From G032773895 sp965248935 (GTDB lineage: Bacteria; Pseudomonadota; Gammaproteobacteria; Pseudomonadales; Cellvibrionaceae), in the NCBI GenBank assembly GCA_965248935.1, contig OZ252214.1, positions 1,240,001 to 1,304,000 of the forward strand: 64,000 nucleotides of DNA, in the 5' to 3' direction. Below, piece after piece: positions 37,052 through 45,552 of the stretch. The first letter of the stretch is position 1. Each line of letters begins with the position of its first letter. A program made the position numbers and the translations under genes. A model generated the notes under the pieces. It saw only the letters and a list, made by a program, of their open reading frames with translations. It was not told where the DNA came from and did not search any database.

Positions 37052-38044
37052 CTAGCGGGTAATAATCCATTGGTCGCCTTGCTTGCGGAAGAAGATATCG
37101 TATTTAAAATAAACGCTCTTATCTTCATTATAAAATTCAATTAATGGGGCCGTACCTAACTGAACCACATTAAACCCTGGGGACACCATTGGCCTAGCAA
37201 AATCAATATCCAACTCACTTAAAATTCTATTTCGATTAAAATCCTCTTGAAATGCATCACGCAACATTTCTTCATACGTGCCAGGCTTATAATAAAAAGC
37301 CTTATCCATTTCATCATTACGTTCTTTAAAGAGCGACATAATTGAATCAAGATCTTTTTTACTTAAAGCACTATGAAGAGTCTTAAGCACCTCAAACGGC
37401 TGATTAACTATATTGTCGATTATCTCTTGGTCTGTTTTATATTGCTTTGGATCTGGAATTTTATCACTGGATAAAAATTTCCATTCAGGAAAGGGCGTTG
37501 GCATAGACACAATGTGGAACATATATGTTTTATTGTAATCGTCCGTTAAAACTGTATCTTTTAACGATGATATAATGTAGTCACCATTATTATTTTCTTG
37601 AAGCTGATTGTCTTTTATACTGTAATTTCCTGCAATAGAACTGCCTTCAAAGGGCTTTTCAGCTTCTGCATTTTTTGCCGAATAATGCAATTCACTTAAT
37701 ACCACATACTCGGTTAACTCAGTATATAAACGAAACTCCACATCCACAAAAGCCGAATCATTTTCATATAAATTCCCTTCCCGTGATAGAGGAAAAATTT
37801 GCACTTCAAATTTATTATCCCCGGTTCTTACAAATTGATTAATGGGAATTTCGACTGTCAACGGATGAAGGCTTGCATCACTTTTAATATCAAACCCATT
37901 GACTACAGCACGATATTTAAGCCCTTCAGTTTTAATATAGGCTTTATAAAATGGCTCTTCTAATTGCATACTCTTTCCCATTAACGGCATACTAAATATA
38001 AGACTTAAAAAAACGGTTATTACGGTTGCGCATTTTCTTTCCAT
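37052..38044 (-). CDS. Array protein copy 3, exported immunity-like protein
   Basis: 330 residues, common signal peptide with FLSL instead of FLSF. The N-terminal half is type C (SDASLHPLT, TGDNKFEVQIFPLSREGNLY), shared with copy 5. The block after PFPEWKF (KIPDPKQYKTDQEIIDNIVN) and the segment NRNRILSELDIDFARP are shared with copy 7, although the N-terminal halves of copies 3 and 7 differ. It has SIMSLFKERN where others have SIMPLFKERN. Confidence 0.85.
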   Translation of the reverse strand: MERKCATVITVFLSLIFSMPLMGKSMQLEEPFYKAYIKTEGLKYRAVVNGFDIKSDASLHPLTVEIPINQFVRTGDNKFEVQIFPLSREGNLYENDSAFVDVEFRLYTELTEYVVLSELHYSAKNAEAEKPFEGSSIAGNYSIKDNQLQENNNGDYIISSLKDTVLTDDYNKTYMFHIVSMPTPFPEWKFLSSDKIPDPKQYKTDQEIIDNIVNQPFEVLKTLHSALSKKDLDSIMSLFKERNDEMDKAFYYKPGTYEEMLRDAFQEDFNRNRILSELDIDFARPMVSPGFNVVQLGTAPLIEFYNEDKSVYFKYDIFFRKQGDQWIITR

Positions 38045-38121
38045 AAAAATACCTTGGTAAGGCAGTTATAATGGGGTACAACAAAATAGCCCTGTTTTTT
38101 CCAGGGCTATAGATCAATTCA

Positions 38122-39114
38122 CTAGCGGGTAATAATCCATTGGTCGCCTTGCTTGCGGAAGAAGATATCGTATTTATTGAATACGCTCTTTTCTTCATTG
38201 TAAAAATAGATAAGCGGTTGAGAACCGAACTGAACTATATTATTTCCGGGAGACACTATAGGCTTTGCATGATCGATAGTAATATCAGCCAAAATCATAT
38301 TCTTATCAAACTCCTCCTGAAAAGAGTCTCGAAGCATTTTTTCATAGGTGCCAGGCTTATAATAAAAAGCCTTATCCATTTCATCATTACGCTCTTTAAA
38401 GAGCGGCATAATTGAATCAATATCCTTTTTACTTAATGCCGTATGTATTTTTTCCAGCACTTTAAAAGGCTCGCCAATTAAGCCATTAACCATTTGATCC
38501 ATTGCTTTAAATTGCTTTGGATCGGGGATAGGGTCACCATTTATAAACTTCCATTCAGGGAAAGGAGTCGGCATGGTGACATTTTGGCGCATATATGTAT
38601 TATTGTACTTATTCTCCTGCACCTCAATGGCTAAGGGCGAGACACTATATTCTCCAGAAGCATCTTCACTTAGTGTATTGTCTGCTAAAGCATAACGCCC
38701 TTCTGTAGAGCTGCCATCAAAGGGTTTTTCGGCTTCTGCATTTTTTGCCGAATAGTGCAGCTCATTTAATATTACATATTCTTCCAACCCAGTATACAAC
38801 CGAAGCTCCATATCCATATGCGCTGAATCTGAAATATACAACTTCCCTTTTTTAGTTAGAGGGAAAATTTGCACTTCAAATTTATTTTCTCCGGTTCTTA
38901 CAAATTGATTAACGGGTATTTCAACCGTCAGAGGATGGCGCGACTTATCGCTTTTAATATCAACCCCGTTTAATGCTATACGATATCTTAACCCTTCAGT
39001 TTTAATATAGGCTTTATAAAATGGCTCTTCTAATTGCATACTCTTTCCCATTAACGGCATACTAAATATAAAACTTAAAAAAACGGTTATTACGGTTGCG
39101 CATTTTCTTTCCAT
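38122..39114 (-). CDS. Array protein copy 4, exported immunity-like protein
   Basis: 330 residues, common signal peptide. Type A N-terminal half (IKTEGLRYRIALNG) as in copies 8 and 10, but after PFPEWKF it switches to the INGDPIPDPKQFKAMDQ block of copies 2 and 6. The distal variable segment ADITIDHAKPIVSPGNN is shared with copies 8 and 10. It is thus a clear recombinant between neighbouring types. Own ribosome site as in the other copies. Confidence 0.85.
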   Translation of the reverse strand: MERKCATVITVFLSFIFSMPLMGKSMQLEEPFYKAYIKTEGLRYRIALNGVDIKSDKSRHPLTVEIPVNQFVRTGENKFEVQIFPLTKKGKLYISDSAHMDMELRLYTGLEEYVILNELHYSAKNAEAEKPFDGSSTEGRYALADNTLSEDASGEYSVSPLAIEVQENKYNNTYMRQNVTMPTPFPEWKFINGDPIPDPKQFKAMDQMVNGLIGEPFKVLEKIHTALSKKDIDSIMPLFKERNDEMDKAFYYKPGTYEKMLRDSFQEEFDKNMILADITIDHAKPIVSPGNNIVQFGSQPLIYFYNEEKSVFNKYDIFFRKQGDQWIITR

Positions 39115-39192
39115 AAAAATACCTTGGTAAGGCGGTTATAATAAGGGCATAACAAAATAGCCCTGTTTTTTCCAGGGCTATAGATCAATTCA

Positions 39193-40185
39193 CTAGCGGG
39201 TAATAATCCATTGGTCGCCCTGCTTGCGGAAGAAAATATCGTATTTATTGAATACGCTTTCATCTTCATTATAAAAGTAAATTAGGGGACCAAGCCCCAA
39301 TTGAATCACATTTAAACCTGGAGACACCATTGGCACCGCATGATCAATTTTTATATCTTCCAAGATCATATTCTTATCAAACTCCTCCTGAAGAGAGTCT
39401 CGAAGCATCTTTTCATAGGTTCCAGGCTTATAATAAAAAGCCTTATCCATTTCATTATTGCGCTCTTTAAAGAGCGGCATAATAGAATCAATATCTTTTT
39501 TACTTAATGCCGTATGTATACCCTCAAGAACCTTAAATGGGGCTCCAACCAATCCGTTTATAATTTGATCTTTACCTTTAAAATTCTTTGGATCAGAAAT
39601 AGGATCGCTGGTTAGAAATTTCCATTCAGGAAAAGGGGTTGGCATGGTAACAGTATGGTATAGATAGGTTTTGTTGTATTCATTTTCTAAAACAGTACTA
39701 TTGAGAGATGATATTATATACTCACCATCACCATCCTTTTCAAAGTCATTATCTTTCAGGCGATAACGGCCCTCAACAGAACAGCCTTTAAAGGGCTTTT
39801 CAGCTTCTTCATTTTTTGCCGAATAATGCAATTCACTTAATACCACATATTCGGTTAACTCAGTATATAAACGAAATTCCACATCCACAAAGGCCGAATC
39901 GTTTTTATATAAATTCCCTTCCCGTGACAGAGGAAAAATTTGCACTTCAAATTTATTGTCCCCGGTTCTTACAAACTGATTAATGGGTATTTCAACTGTC
40001 AACGGATGAAGACTTGCATCACTTTTAATATCAAACCCATTGACCACTACACGATATTTAAGCCCTTCAGTTTTAATATAGGCTTTATAAAATGGCTCTT
40101 CTAATTGCATACTCTTTCCCATTAACGGCATACTAAATATAAAACTTAAAAAAACGGTTATTACAATTGCGCATTTTCTTTCCAT
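39193..40185 (-). CDS. Array protein copy 5, exported immunity-like protein
   Basis: 330 residues, signal peptide with CAIVITV. First block type C as in copy 3, second block private (VEGRYRLKDNDFEKDGDGEY), block after PFPEWKF private (SDPKNFKGKDQIINGLVG) and distal segment EDIKIDHAVPMVSPGLN related to copies 4, 8 and 10. It carries KERNNEMDK in place of KERNDEMDK and one extra cysteine (FKGCSVEG), the only mature cysteine I notice in the array. Confidence 0.85.
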   Translation of the reverse strand: MERKCAIVITVFLSFIFSMPLMGKSMQLEEPFYKAYIKTEGLKYRVVVNGFDIKSDASLHPLTVEIPINQFVRTGDNKFEVQIFPLSREGNLYKNDSAFVDVEFRLYTELTEYVVLSELHYSAKNEEAEKPFKGCSVEGRYRLKDNDFEKDGDGEYIISSLNSTVLENEYNKTYLYHTVTMPTPFPEWKFLTSDPISDPKNFKGKDQIINGLVGAPFKVLEGIHTALSKKDIDSIMPLFKERNNEMDKAFYYKPGTYEKMLRDSLQEEFDKNMILEDIKIDHAVPMVSPGLNVIQLGLGPLIYFYNEDESVFNKYDIFFRKQGDQWIITR

Positions 40186-40267
40186 AAAAATACCTTGGTA
40201 AGGCGGTTATAATGGGGTACAACAAAACAAAATAGCCCAGCTTTTCGCTGAGCTATAGATCAATTCA

Positions 40268-41260
40268 CTAGCGGGTGATAATCCATTGGTCGCCATCTTT
40301 ACGGAAGAAGATATCGTATTTAAAATAAACACTCTTTTCTTCATTATGAAACCGAATCAAAGGGTCTGCACCTAACTGAATTAAATTAAATCCAGGTGAC
40401 ACCATTGGTTTGGCAAAATTAATATCCAACTCACTTAAAATTCTATTTCGATTAAAATCCTCTTGAAATGCATCACGCAATAATTTTTCATAGGTTCCGG
40501 GCTTATAATAAAAAGCCTTATCCATTTCATCATTACGCTCTTTAAAGAGCGGCATAATAGCATCAATATCCTTTTTACTTAATGCCGCATGTATTTTTTC
40601 CAGCACTTTAAAAGGCTCGCCAATTAAGCCATTAACCATTTGATCCATTGCTTTAAACTGCTTTGGATCGGGGATAGAGTCACCATTTATAAACTTCCAT
40701 TCAGGGAAGGGGGTGGGCATAGTGACGATATGACTTATATAATTTGCACCGTATTCATTCTTATCCACAAAATGCGATATATCGGAAACAATATATTCCC
40801 CTTTATTATCCTTAATAAATTGATGGTCTTTAATTGAATACCGCCCTTTAGTAGAACTTTCTTCAAACGGCTTACCTGCCTCTTCATTTTTTGCAGAATA
40901 ATTTAATTTATTTAGTACAACATACTCCTCTAACGAGGTATACAACCTATATTCAACTGTTATTTTGGCATCTTCCCGCAAATATAATTTGTCATTTTCT
41001 TCATAGGTATGCATCTGTAATTCCAGTTTATTCTCGCCGCTACGAACAAACTGATTGATAGGTATTTCCACTGAAACGGGATTACCACTCTTATTAAAAT
41101 ACACTTCAAACCCATTTACAACAAGGCCAAATACTATACCATCGCTTTTAAAATAGGCTTTATAAAATGGCTCTTCTAATTGCATACTCTTTCCCATTAA
41201 CGGCATACTAAATATAAAACTTAAAAAAACGGTTATTACAATTGCGCATTTTCTTTCCAT
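40268..41260 (-). CDS. Array protein copy 6, exported immunity-like protein
   Basis: 330 residues. The first two thirds are type B and almost identical to copy 2 (INGDSIPDPKQFKAMDQ, with DSIP for EPIP). The distal part switches to NRNRILSELDINFAKP of the copy 3/7 type, then back to a copy-2-like LGADPLIRFHNEEKS, and ends with FFRKDGDQWIITR as in copies 1 and 7. The spacer below it has the GCTGAG-arm hairpin found only after copies 6 and 7. Confidence 0.85.
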   Translation of the reverse strand: MERKCAIVITVFLSFIFSMPLMGKSMQLEEPFYKAYFKSDGIVFGLVVNGFEVYFNKSGNPVSVEIPINQFVRSGENKLELQMHTYEENDKLYLREDAKITVEYRLYTSLEEYVVLNKLNYSAKNEEAGKPFEESSTKGRYSIKDHQFIKDNKGEYIVSDISHFVDKNEYGANYISHIVTMPTPFPEWKFINGDSIPDPKQFKAMDQMVNGLIGEPFKVLEKIHAALSKKDIDAIMPLFKERNDEMDKAFYYKPGTYEKLLRDAFQEDFNRNRILSELDINFAKPMVSPGFNLIQLGADPLIRFHNEEKSVYFKYDIFFRKDGDQWIITR

Positions 41261-41342
41261 AAAAATACCTTGGTAAGGCGGTTATAATGGGGTACAACAA
41301 AACAAAATAGCCCAGCTTTTCGCTGAGCTATAGATCAATTCA

Positions 41343-42335
41343 CTAGCGGGTAATAATCCATTGATCGCCATCTTTACGGAAGAAGATATCGTATTTAAAA
41401 TAAACGCTCTTATCTTCATTATAAAATTCAATTAATGGGGCCGTACCTAACTGAACCACATTAAACCCTGGGGACACCATTGGCCTAGCAAAATTAATAT
41501 CCAACTCACTTAAAATTCTATTTCGATTAAAATCCTCTTGAAATGCATCACGTAACATTTTTTCATAGGTTCCAGGCTTATAATAAAAAGCCTTATCCAT
41601 TTCATCATTGCGTTCTTTAAAGAGCGGCATAATTGAATCAAGATCCTTTTTACTCAAAGCACCATGAAGAGTCTTAAGCACCTCAAATGGCTGATTAACT
41701 ATATTGTCGATTATCTCTTGGTCTGTTTTATATTGCTTTGGATTGGGTATTTTGTCACTATCTATAAACTTCCACTCAGGGAAGGGGGTGGGCATAGTGA
41801 TAATATGACTTATATAATTTGCACCATATTCATTCTTATCCACAAAATGCGATATATCGGAAACAATATATTCCCCTTTATTATCCTTAATAAATTGATG
41901 GTCTTTAATTGAATACCGCCCTTTAGTAGAACTTTCTTCAAACGGCTTACCTGCCTCTTCATTTTTTGCAGAATAATTTAATTTATTTAGTACAACATAC
42001 TCCTCTAACGAGGTATACAACCTATATTCAACTGTTATTTTGGCATCTTCCCGCAAATATAATTTGTCATTTTCTTCATAGGTATGCATCTGTAATTCCA
42101 GTTTATTCTTTCCGCTGCGAACAAACTGATTGATGGGTATTTCCACTGAAACGGGATTACCACTCTTATTAAAATACACTTCAACCCCATTTACAACAAG
42201 GCCAAATACTATACCATCGCTTTTAAAATAGGCTTTATAAAATGGCTCTTCTAATTGCATACTCTTTCCCATTAACGGCATACTAAATATAAGACTTAAA
42301 AAAACGGTTATTACAATTGCGCATTTTCTTTCCAT
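41343..42335 (-). CDS. Array protein copy 7, exported immunity-like protein
   Basis: 330 residues, signal peptide with FLSL like copy 3. The N-terminal half is type B, nearly identical to copies 2 and 6; from IPNPKQYKTDQEIIDNIVN onward it is nearly identical to copy 3, through NRNRILSELDINFARP. The crossover lies around the conserved MPTPFPEWKF block. This is the most transparent mosaic of the set. Confidence 0.85.
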   Translation of the reverse strand: MERKCAIVITVFLSLIFSMPLMGKSMQLEEPFYKAYFKSDGIVFGLVVNGVEVYFNKSGNPVSVEIPINQFVRSGKNKLELQMHTYEENDKLYLREDAKITVEYRLYTSLEEYVVLNKLNYSAKNEEAGKPFEESSTKGRYSIKDHQFIKDNKGEYIVSDISHFVDKNEYGANYISHIITMPTPFPEWKFIDSDKIPNPKQYKTDQEIIDNIVNQPFEVLKTLHGALSKKDLDSIMPLFKERNDEMDKAFYYKPGTYEKMLRDAFQEDFNRNRILSELDINFARPMVSPGFNVVQLGTAPLIEFYNEDKSVYFKYDIFFRKDGDQWIITR

Positions 42336-42413
42336 AAAAATACCTTGGTAAGGCGGTTATAATAGAGGTATAACAAAATAGCCCAGCGAAAAACTGGGCT
42401 ATAGATCAATTCA

Positions 42414-43406
42414 CTAGCGGGTAATAATCCATTGGTCGCCCTGCTTGCGGAAGAAGATATCGTATTTATTGAATACGCTCTTTTCTTCATTATAAAAATA
42501 GATAAGCGGTTGAGAACCGAGCTGAACTATATTATTTCCGGGAGACACTATAGGCTTTGCATGATCGATAGTAATATCGCCCAAGATCATATTCTTATCA
42601 AACTCCTCCTGAAAAGAGTCTCGAAGCATCTTTTCATACGTGCCAGGCTTATAATAAAAAGCCTTATCCATTTCATCATTACGTTCTTTAAAGAGCGGCA
42701 TAATAGAATCAATATCCTTTTTACTTAGTGCGGTATGTATTTTTTCCAGCACTTTAAAAGGCTCGCCAATTAAGCCATTAACCATTTGATCCATTGCTTT
42801 AAACTGAGCGGGGTCTGGTATGGGGTCGCTGGTTAGAAATTTCCATTCAGGGAAAGGAGTCGGCATGGTGACATTTTGGCGCATATATGTATTATTGTAC
42901 TTATTCTCCTGCACCTCAATGGCTAATGGCGAGACACTATATTCTCCAGAAGCATCTTCACTTAGTGTATTGTCTGCTAAAGCATAACGCCCTTCTGTAG
43001 AGCTGCCATCAAAGGGTTTTTCGGCTTCTGCATTTTTTGCCGAATAGTGCAGCTCATTTAATATTACATATTCTTCCAACCCAGTATACAACCGAAGCTC
43101 CATATCCATATGCGCTGAATCTGAAATATACAACTTCCCTTTTTTAGTTAGAGGGAAAATTTGCACTTCAAATTTATTTTCTCCGGTTCTTACAAATTGA
43201 TTAACGGGTATTTCAATCGTCAGAGGATGGCGCGACTTATCGCTTTTAATATCAACCCCGTTTAATGCTATACGATATCTCAACCCCTCTGTTTTGATAT
43301 AGGCTTTATAAAATGGCTCTTCTAATTGCATACTTTTCCCCATTAACGGCATACTAAATATAAAACTTAAAAAAACACTTATTAGAATTGCGCATTTTCT
43401 TTCCAT
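42414..43406 (-). CDS. Array protein copy 8, exported immunity-like protein
   Basis: 330 residues. The signal peptide is slightly different (CAILISVFLSF). N-terminal half type A, almost identical to copies 4 and 10. After PFPEWKF it joins LTSDPIPDPAQ (as in copies 1 and 10) to FKAMDQMVNGLIGEPF (as in copies 2, 4 and 6). The distal segment is GDITIDHAKPIVSPGNN, as in copy 4. Confidence 0.85.
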   Translation of the reverse strand: MERKCAILISVFLSFIFSMPLMGKSMQLEEPFYKAYIKTEGLRYRIALNGVDIKSDKSRHPLTIEIPVNQFVRTGENKFEVQIFPLTKKGKLYISDSAHMDMELRLYTGLEEYVILNELHYSAKNAEAEKPFDGSSTEGRYALADNTLSEDASGEYSVSPLAIEVQENKYNNTYMRQNVTMPTPFPEWKFLTSDPIPDPAQFKAMDQMVNGLIGEPFKVLEKIHTALSKKDIDSIMPLFKERNDEMDKAFYYKPGTYEKMLRDSFQEEFDKNMILGDITIDHAKPIVSPGNNIVQLGSQPLIYFYNEEKSVFNKYDIFFRKQGDQWIITR

Positions 43407-43483
43407 AAAAATACCTTGGTAAGGCGGTTATAATGGGGTACAACAAAATAGCCCTGTTTTTTCCAGGGCCACAGATCAATTCA

Positions 43484-44476
43484 CTAGCGGGTAATAATCC
43501 ATTGGTCGCCTTGCTTGCGGAAGAAAATATCGTATTTATTGAAAACGCTTTTTTCTTTGTTATGAAACCTGATTAAAGGTCCCGTTCCTAACTGTACTAA
43601 ATTTGAGCCTGGCGACACTGTCGGACCAGCATATTCTATATCTAGCTCTTCTAAAATCATATTTTTATCAAACTCTTCCTGAAATGCATCGCGCAACATC
43701 TTTTCATAGGTTCCAGGTTTATAATAAAAAGCCTTATCCATTTCATCATTGCGCTCTTTAAATAACGGGATAATCGAATCCACATCCTTTTTACTTAAGC
43801 CCGCATGAACTTCTTCAAGCACTGCATACGGAGCACCAACAAACTTCTCAATAAGTTCATCTGCACTTTTAAATTGCTCGACACTTGGTATTTTATCACT
43901 TGCTAAAAAATTCCATTCAGGGAAAGGCGTTGGCATTGACACAGTATGACTAATGTAATTAGCTCCATACTCTTCCTTATCTACAAAATGTGTCATTTCC
44001 GACACATTATAGTCACCACCATCATCTTTCACAAATTTATGATCGATTAACGAATATCGATTTGCTTCAGAACTTCCTTCAAAAGGCTTTTCTGCTTTAG
44101 CATTTTTTGCAGAATAATTTAATTTATTTAGTACAACATACTCCTCTAACGAGGTATACAACCTATATTCAACGGTTATTTTGGCATCTTCCCGCAAATA
44201 TAATTTGTCATTTTCTTCATAGGTATGCATCTGTAATTCCAGTTTATTCTCGCCGGTGCGAACAAACTGATTGATAGGTATTTCCACTGAAACGGGATTA
44301 CCACTCTTATTAAAATACACTTCAACCCCATTTACAACAAGGCCAAATACTATACCATCGCTTTTAAAATAAGCTTTATAAAATGGCTCTTCTAATTGCA
44401 TACTCTTCCCCATTAACGGCATACTAAATATAAAACTTAAAAAAACAGTTATTACGGTTGCGCATTTTCTTTCCAT
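43484..44476 (-). CDS. Array protein copy 9, exported immunity-like protein
   Basis: 330 residues. First block type B, but from about residue 120 it is the most divergent copy: SEANRYSLIDHKFVKDDGGD, PSVEQFKSADELIEKFVGAP and EELDIEYAGPTVSPGSN are private, and the central helix reads GLSKKDVDSIIPLFKERN. It returns to common sequence at FNKYDIFFRKQGDQWIITR. It lies next to the founder-like copy 10. Confidence 0.85.
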   Translation of the reverse strand: MERKCATVITVFLSFIFSMPLMGKSMQLEEPFYKAYFKSDGIVFGLVVNGVEVYFNKSGNPVSVEIPINQFVRTGENKLELQMHTYEENDKLYLREDAKITVEYRLYTSLEEYVVLNKLNYSAKNAKAEKPFEGSSEANRYSLIDHKFVKDDGGDYNVSEMTHFVDKEEYGANYISHTVSMPTPFPEWNFLASDKIPSVEQFKSADELIEKFVGAPYAVLEEVHAGLSKKDVDSIIPLFKERNDEMDKAFYYKPGTYEKMLRDAFQEEFDKNMILEELDIEYAGPTVSPGSNLVQLGTGPLIRFHNKEKSVFNKYDIFFRKQGDQWIITR

Positions 44477-44554
44477 AAAAATACCTTGGTAAGGCGGTTA
44501 TAATAGAGGTATAACAAAATAGCCCAGCGAAAAGCTGGGCTATAGATCAATTCA

Positions 44555-45547
44555 CTAGCGAGTGATAATCCATTGATCGCCCTGCTTGCGGAAGAAGATA
44601 TCGTATTTAAAATAAACGCTCTTATCTTCATTATAAAAATAGATAAGCGGTTGAGAACCGAGCTGAACTATATTATTTCCGGGAGACACTATAGGCTTTG
44701 CATGATCGATAGTAATATCAGCCAACACCATACTTTTGGTTAGTTTGTCTTGAAACGCTTCACGTAGCATTTTTTCATAGGTTCCAGGTTTATAATAAAA
44801 AGCCTTATCCATTTCATCATTACGTTCTTTAAAGAGCGGCATAATAGAATCAATATCCTTTTTACTTAATGCCGTATGTATTTTTTCCAGCACTTTAAAA
44901 GGCTCGCCAATTAAACCATTAACCAGTTGATCCATTGTTTTAAATTGAGCGGGGTCTGGTATAGGGTCGCTGGTTAGAAATTTCCATTCAGGGAAAGGAG
45001 TCGGCATGGTGATATTTTGGCGCATATATGTATTATTGTACTTATTCTCCTGCACCTCAATGGCTAAGGGCGAGACACTATATTCTCCAGAAGCATTTTC
45101 GCTAAGTGTATTGTCTGCTAAAGCATAACGCCCTTCTGTCGAGCTGCCATCAAAGGGTTTTTCGGCTTCTGCATTTTTTGCCGAATAGTGAAGCTCATTT
45201 AATATTACATATTCTTCCAACCCAGTATACAACCGAAACTCCATATCCATATGCGCTGAATCTGAAATATACAACTTCCCTTTTTTAGTTAGAGGGAAAA
45301 TTTGCACTTCAAATTTATTTTCCCCGGTTCTTACAAATTGATTAACGGGTATTTCAACCGTCAGAGGATGGCGCGACTTATCGCTTTTAATATCAACCCC
45401 GTTTAATGCTATACGATATCTTAACCCCTCTGTTTTGATATAGGCTTTATAAAATGGCTCTTCTAATTGCATACTCTTCCCCATAAGTTGAATACTAAAA
45501 ACTATACCTAAGGCACATATAAGAATAAATAAAATTTTCTTTTTCAT
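44555..45547 (-). CDS. Array protein copy 10 (first in operon), immunity-like protein with a different leader
   Basis: 330 residues. The signal peptide MKKKILFILICALGIVFSIQ is unrelated to the MERKCA leader of the other nine; identity begins at LMGKSMQLEEPFYKAY. The mature part is type A, close to copies 4 and 8, with a private EAFQDKLTKSMVL. ATG at 45547 lies 5 bp after the toxin-gene stop and has no ribosome site of its own, so translation is probably coupled to the toxin gene. It is likely the original partner of the toxin, from which the rest were copied. Confidence 0.87.
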   Translation of the reverse strand: MKKKILFILICALGIVFSIQLMGKSMQLEEPFYKAYIKTEGLRYRIALNGVDIKSDKSRHPLTVEIPVNQFVRTGENKFEVQIFPLTKKGKLYISDSAHMDMEFRLYTGLEEYVILNELHYSAKNAEAEKPFDGSSTEGRYALADNTLSENASGEYSVSPLAIEVQENKYNNTYMRQNITMPTPFPEWKFLTSDPIPDPAQFKTMDQLVNGLIGEPFKVLEKIHTALSKKDIDSIMPLFKERNDEMDKAFYYKPGTYEKMLREAFQDKLTKSMVLADITIDHAKPIVSPGNNIVQLGSQPLIYFYNEDKSVYFKYDIFFRKQGDQWIITR

Positions 45548-45552
45548 AAAAA

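Larger units (their letters stand above)
34871..44542 (-). terminator. Series of ten 23-nt spacer hairpins in the array (span of the series)
   Basis: Each spacer has a 23-nt hairpin right after the stop codon: 34871-34893, 35946-35968, 37017-37039, 38087-38109, 39158-39180, 40233-40255, 41308-41330, 42379-42401, 43449-43471, 44520-44542. Stems are TAGCCCTG..CAGGGCTA or TAGCCCAGC..GCTGGGCTA, followed on the minus strand by TTTTGTT. They look like weak intrinsic terminators or attenuators between successive genes. Confidence 0.7.
34851..45547 (-). repeat. Tandem array of ten 1.07-kb gene units
   Basis: Ten paralogous genes of 993 bp repeat with start-to-start distances of 1070-1075 bp, all on the minus strand. 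Shared blocks at DNA level are the leader and signal-peptide segment, the centre encoding KERNDEMDKAFYYKPGTYE, and the 3' end encoding YDIFFRKQGDQWIITR with the stop and spacer hairpin; the stretches between them vary and recur in different combinations. None of the ten is broken. Confidence 0.97.

Noticed and set aside
34851..45547. Regular 1.07-kb repeats as a possible CRISPR-like or phage structure
   Set aside because: The repeat unit is a full gene with signal peptide, ribosome site and stop; no short direct repeats with spacers and no cas or phage genes are present.
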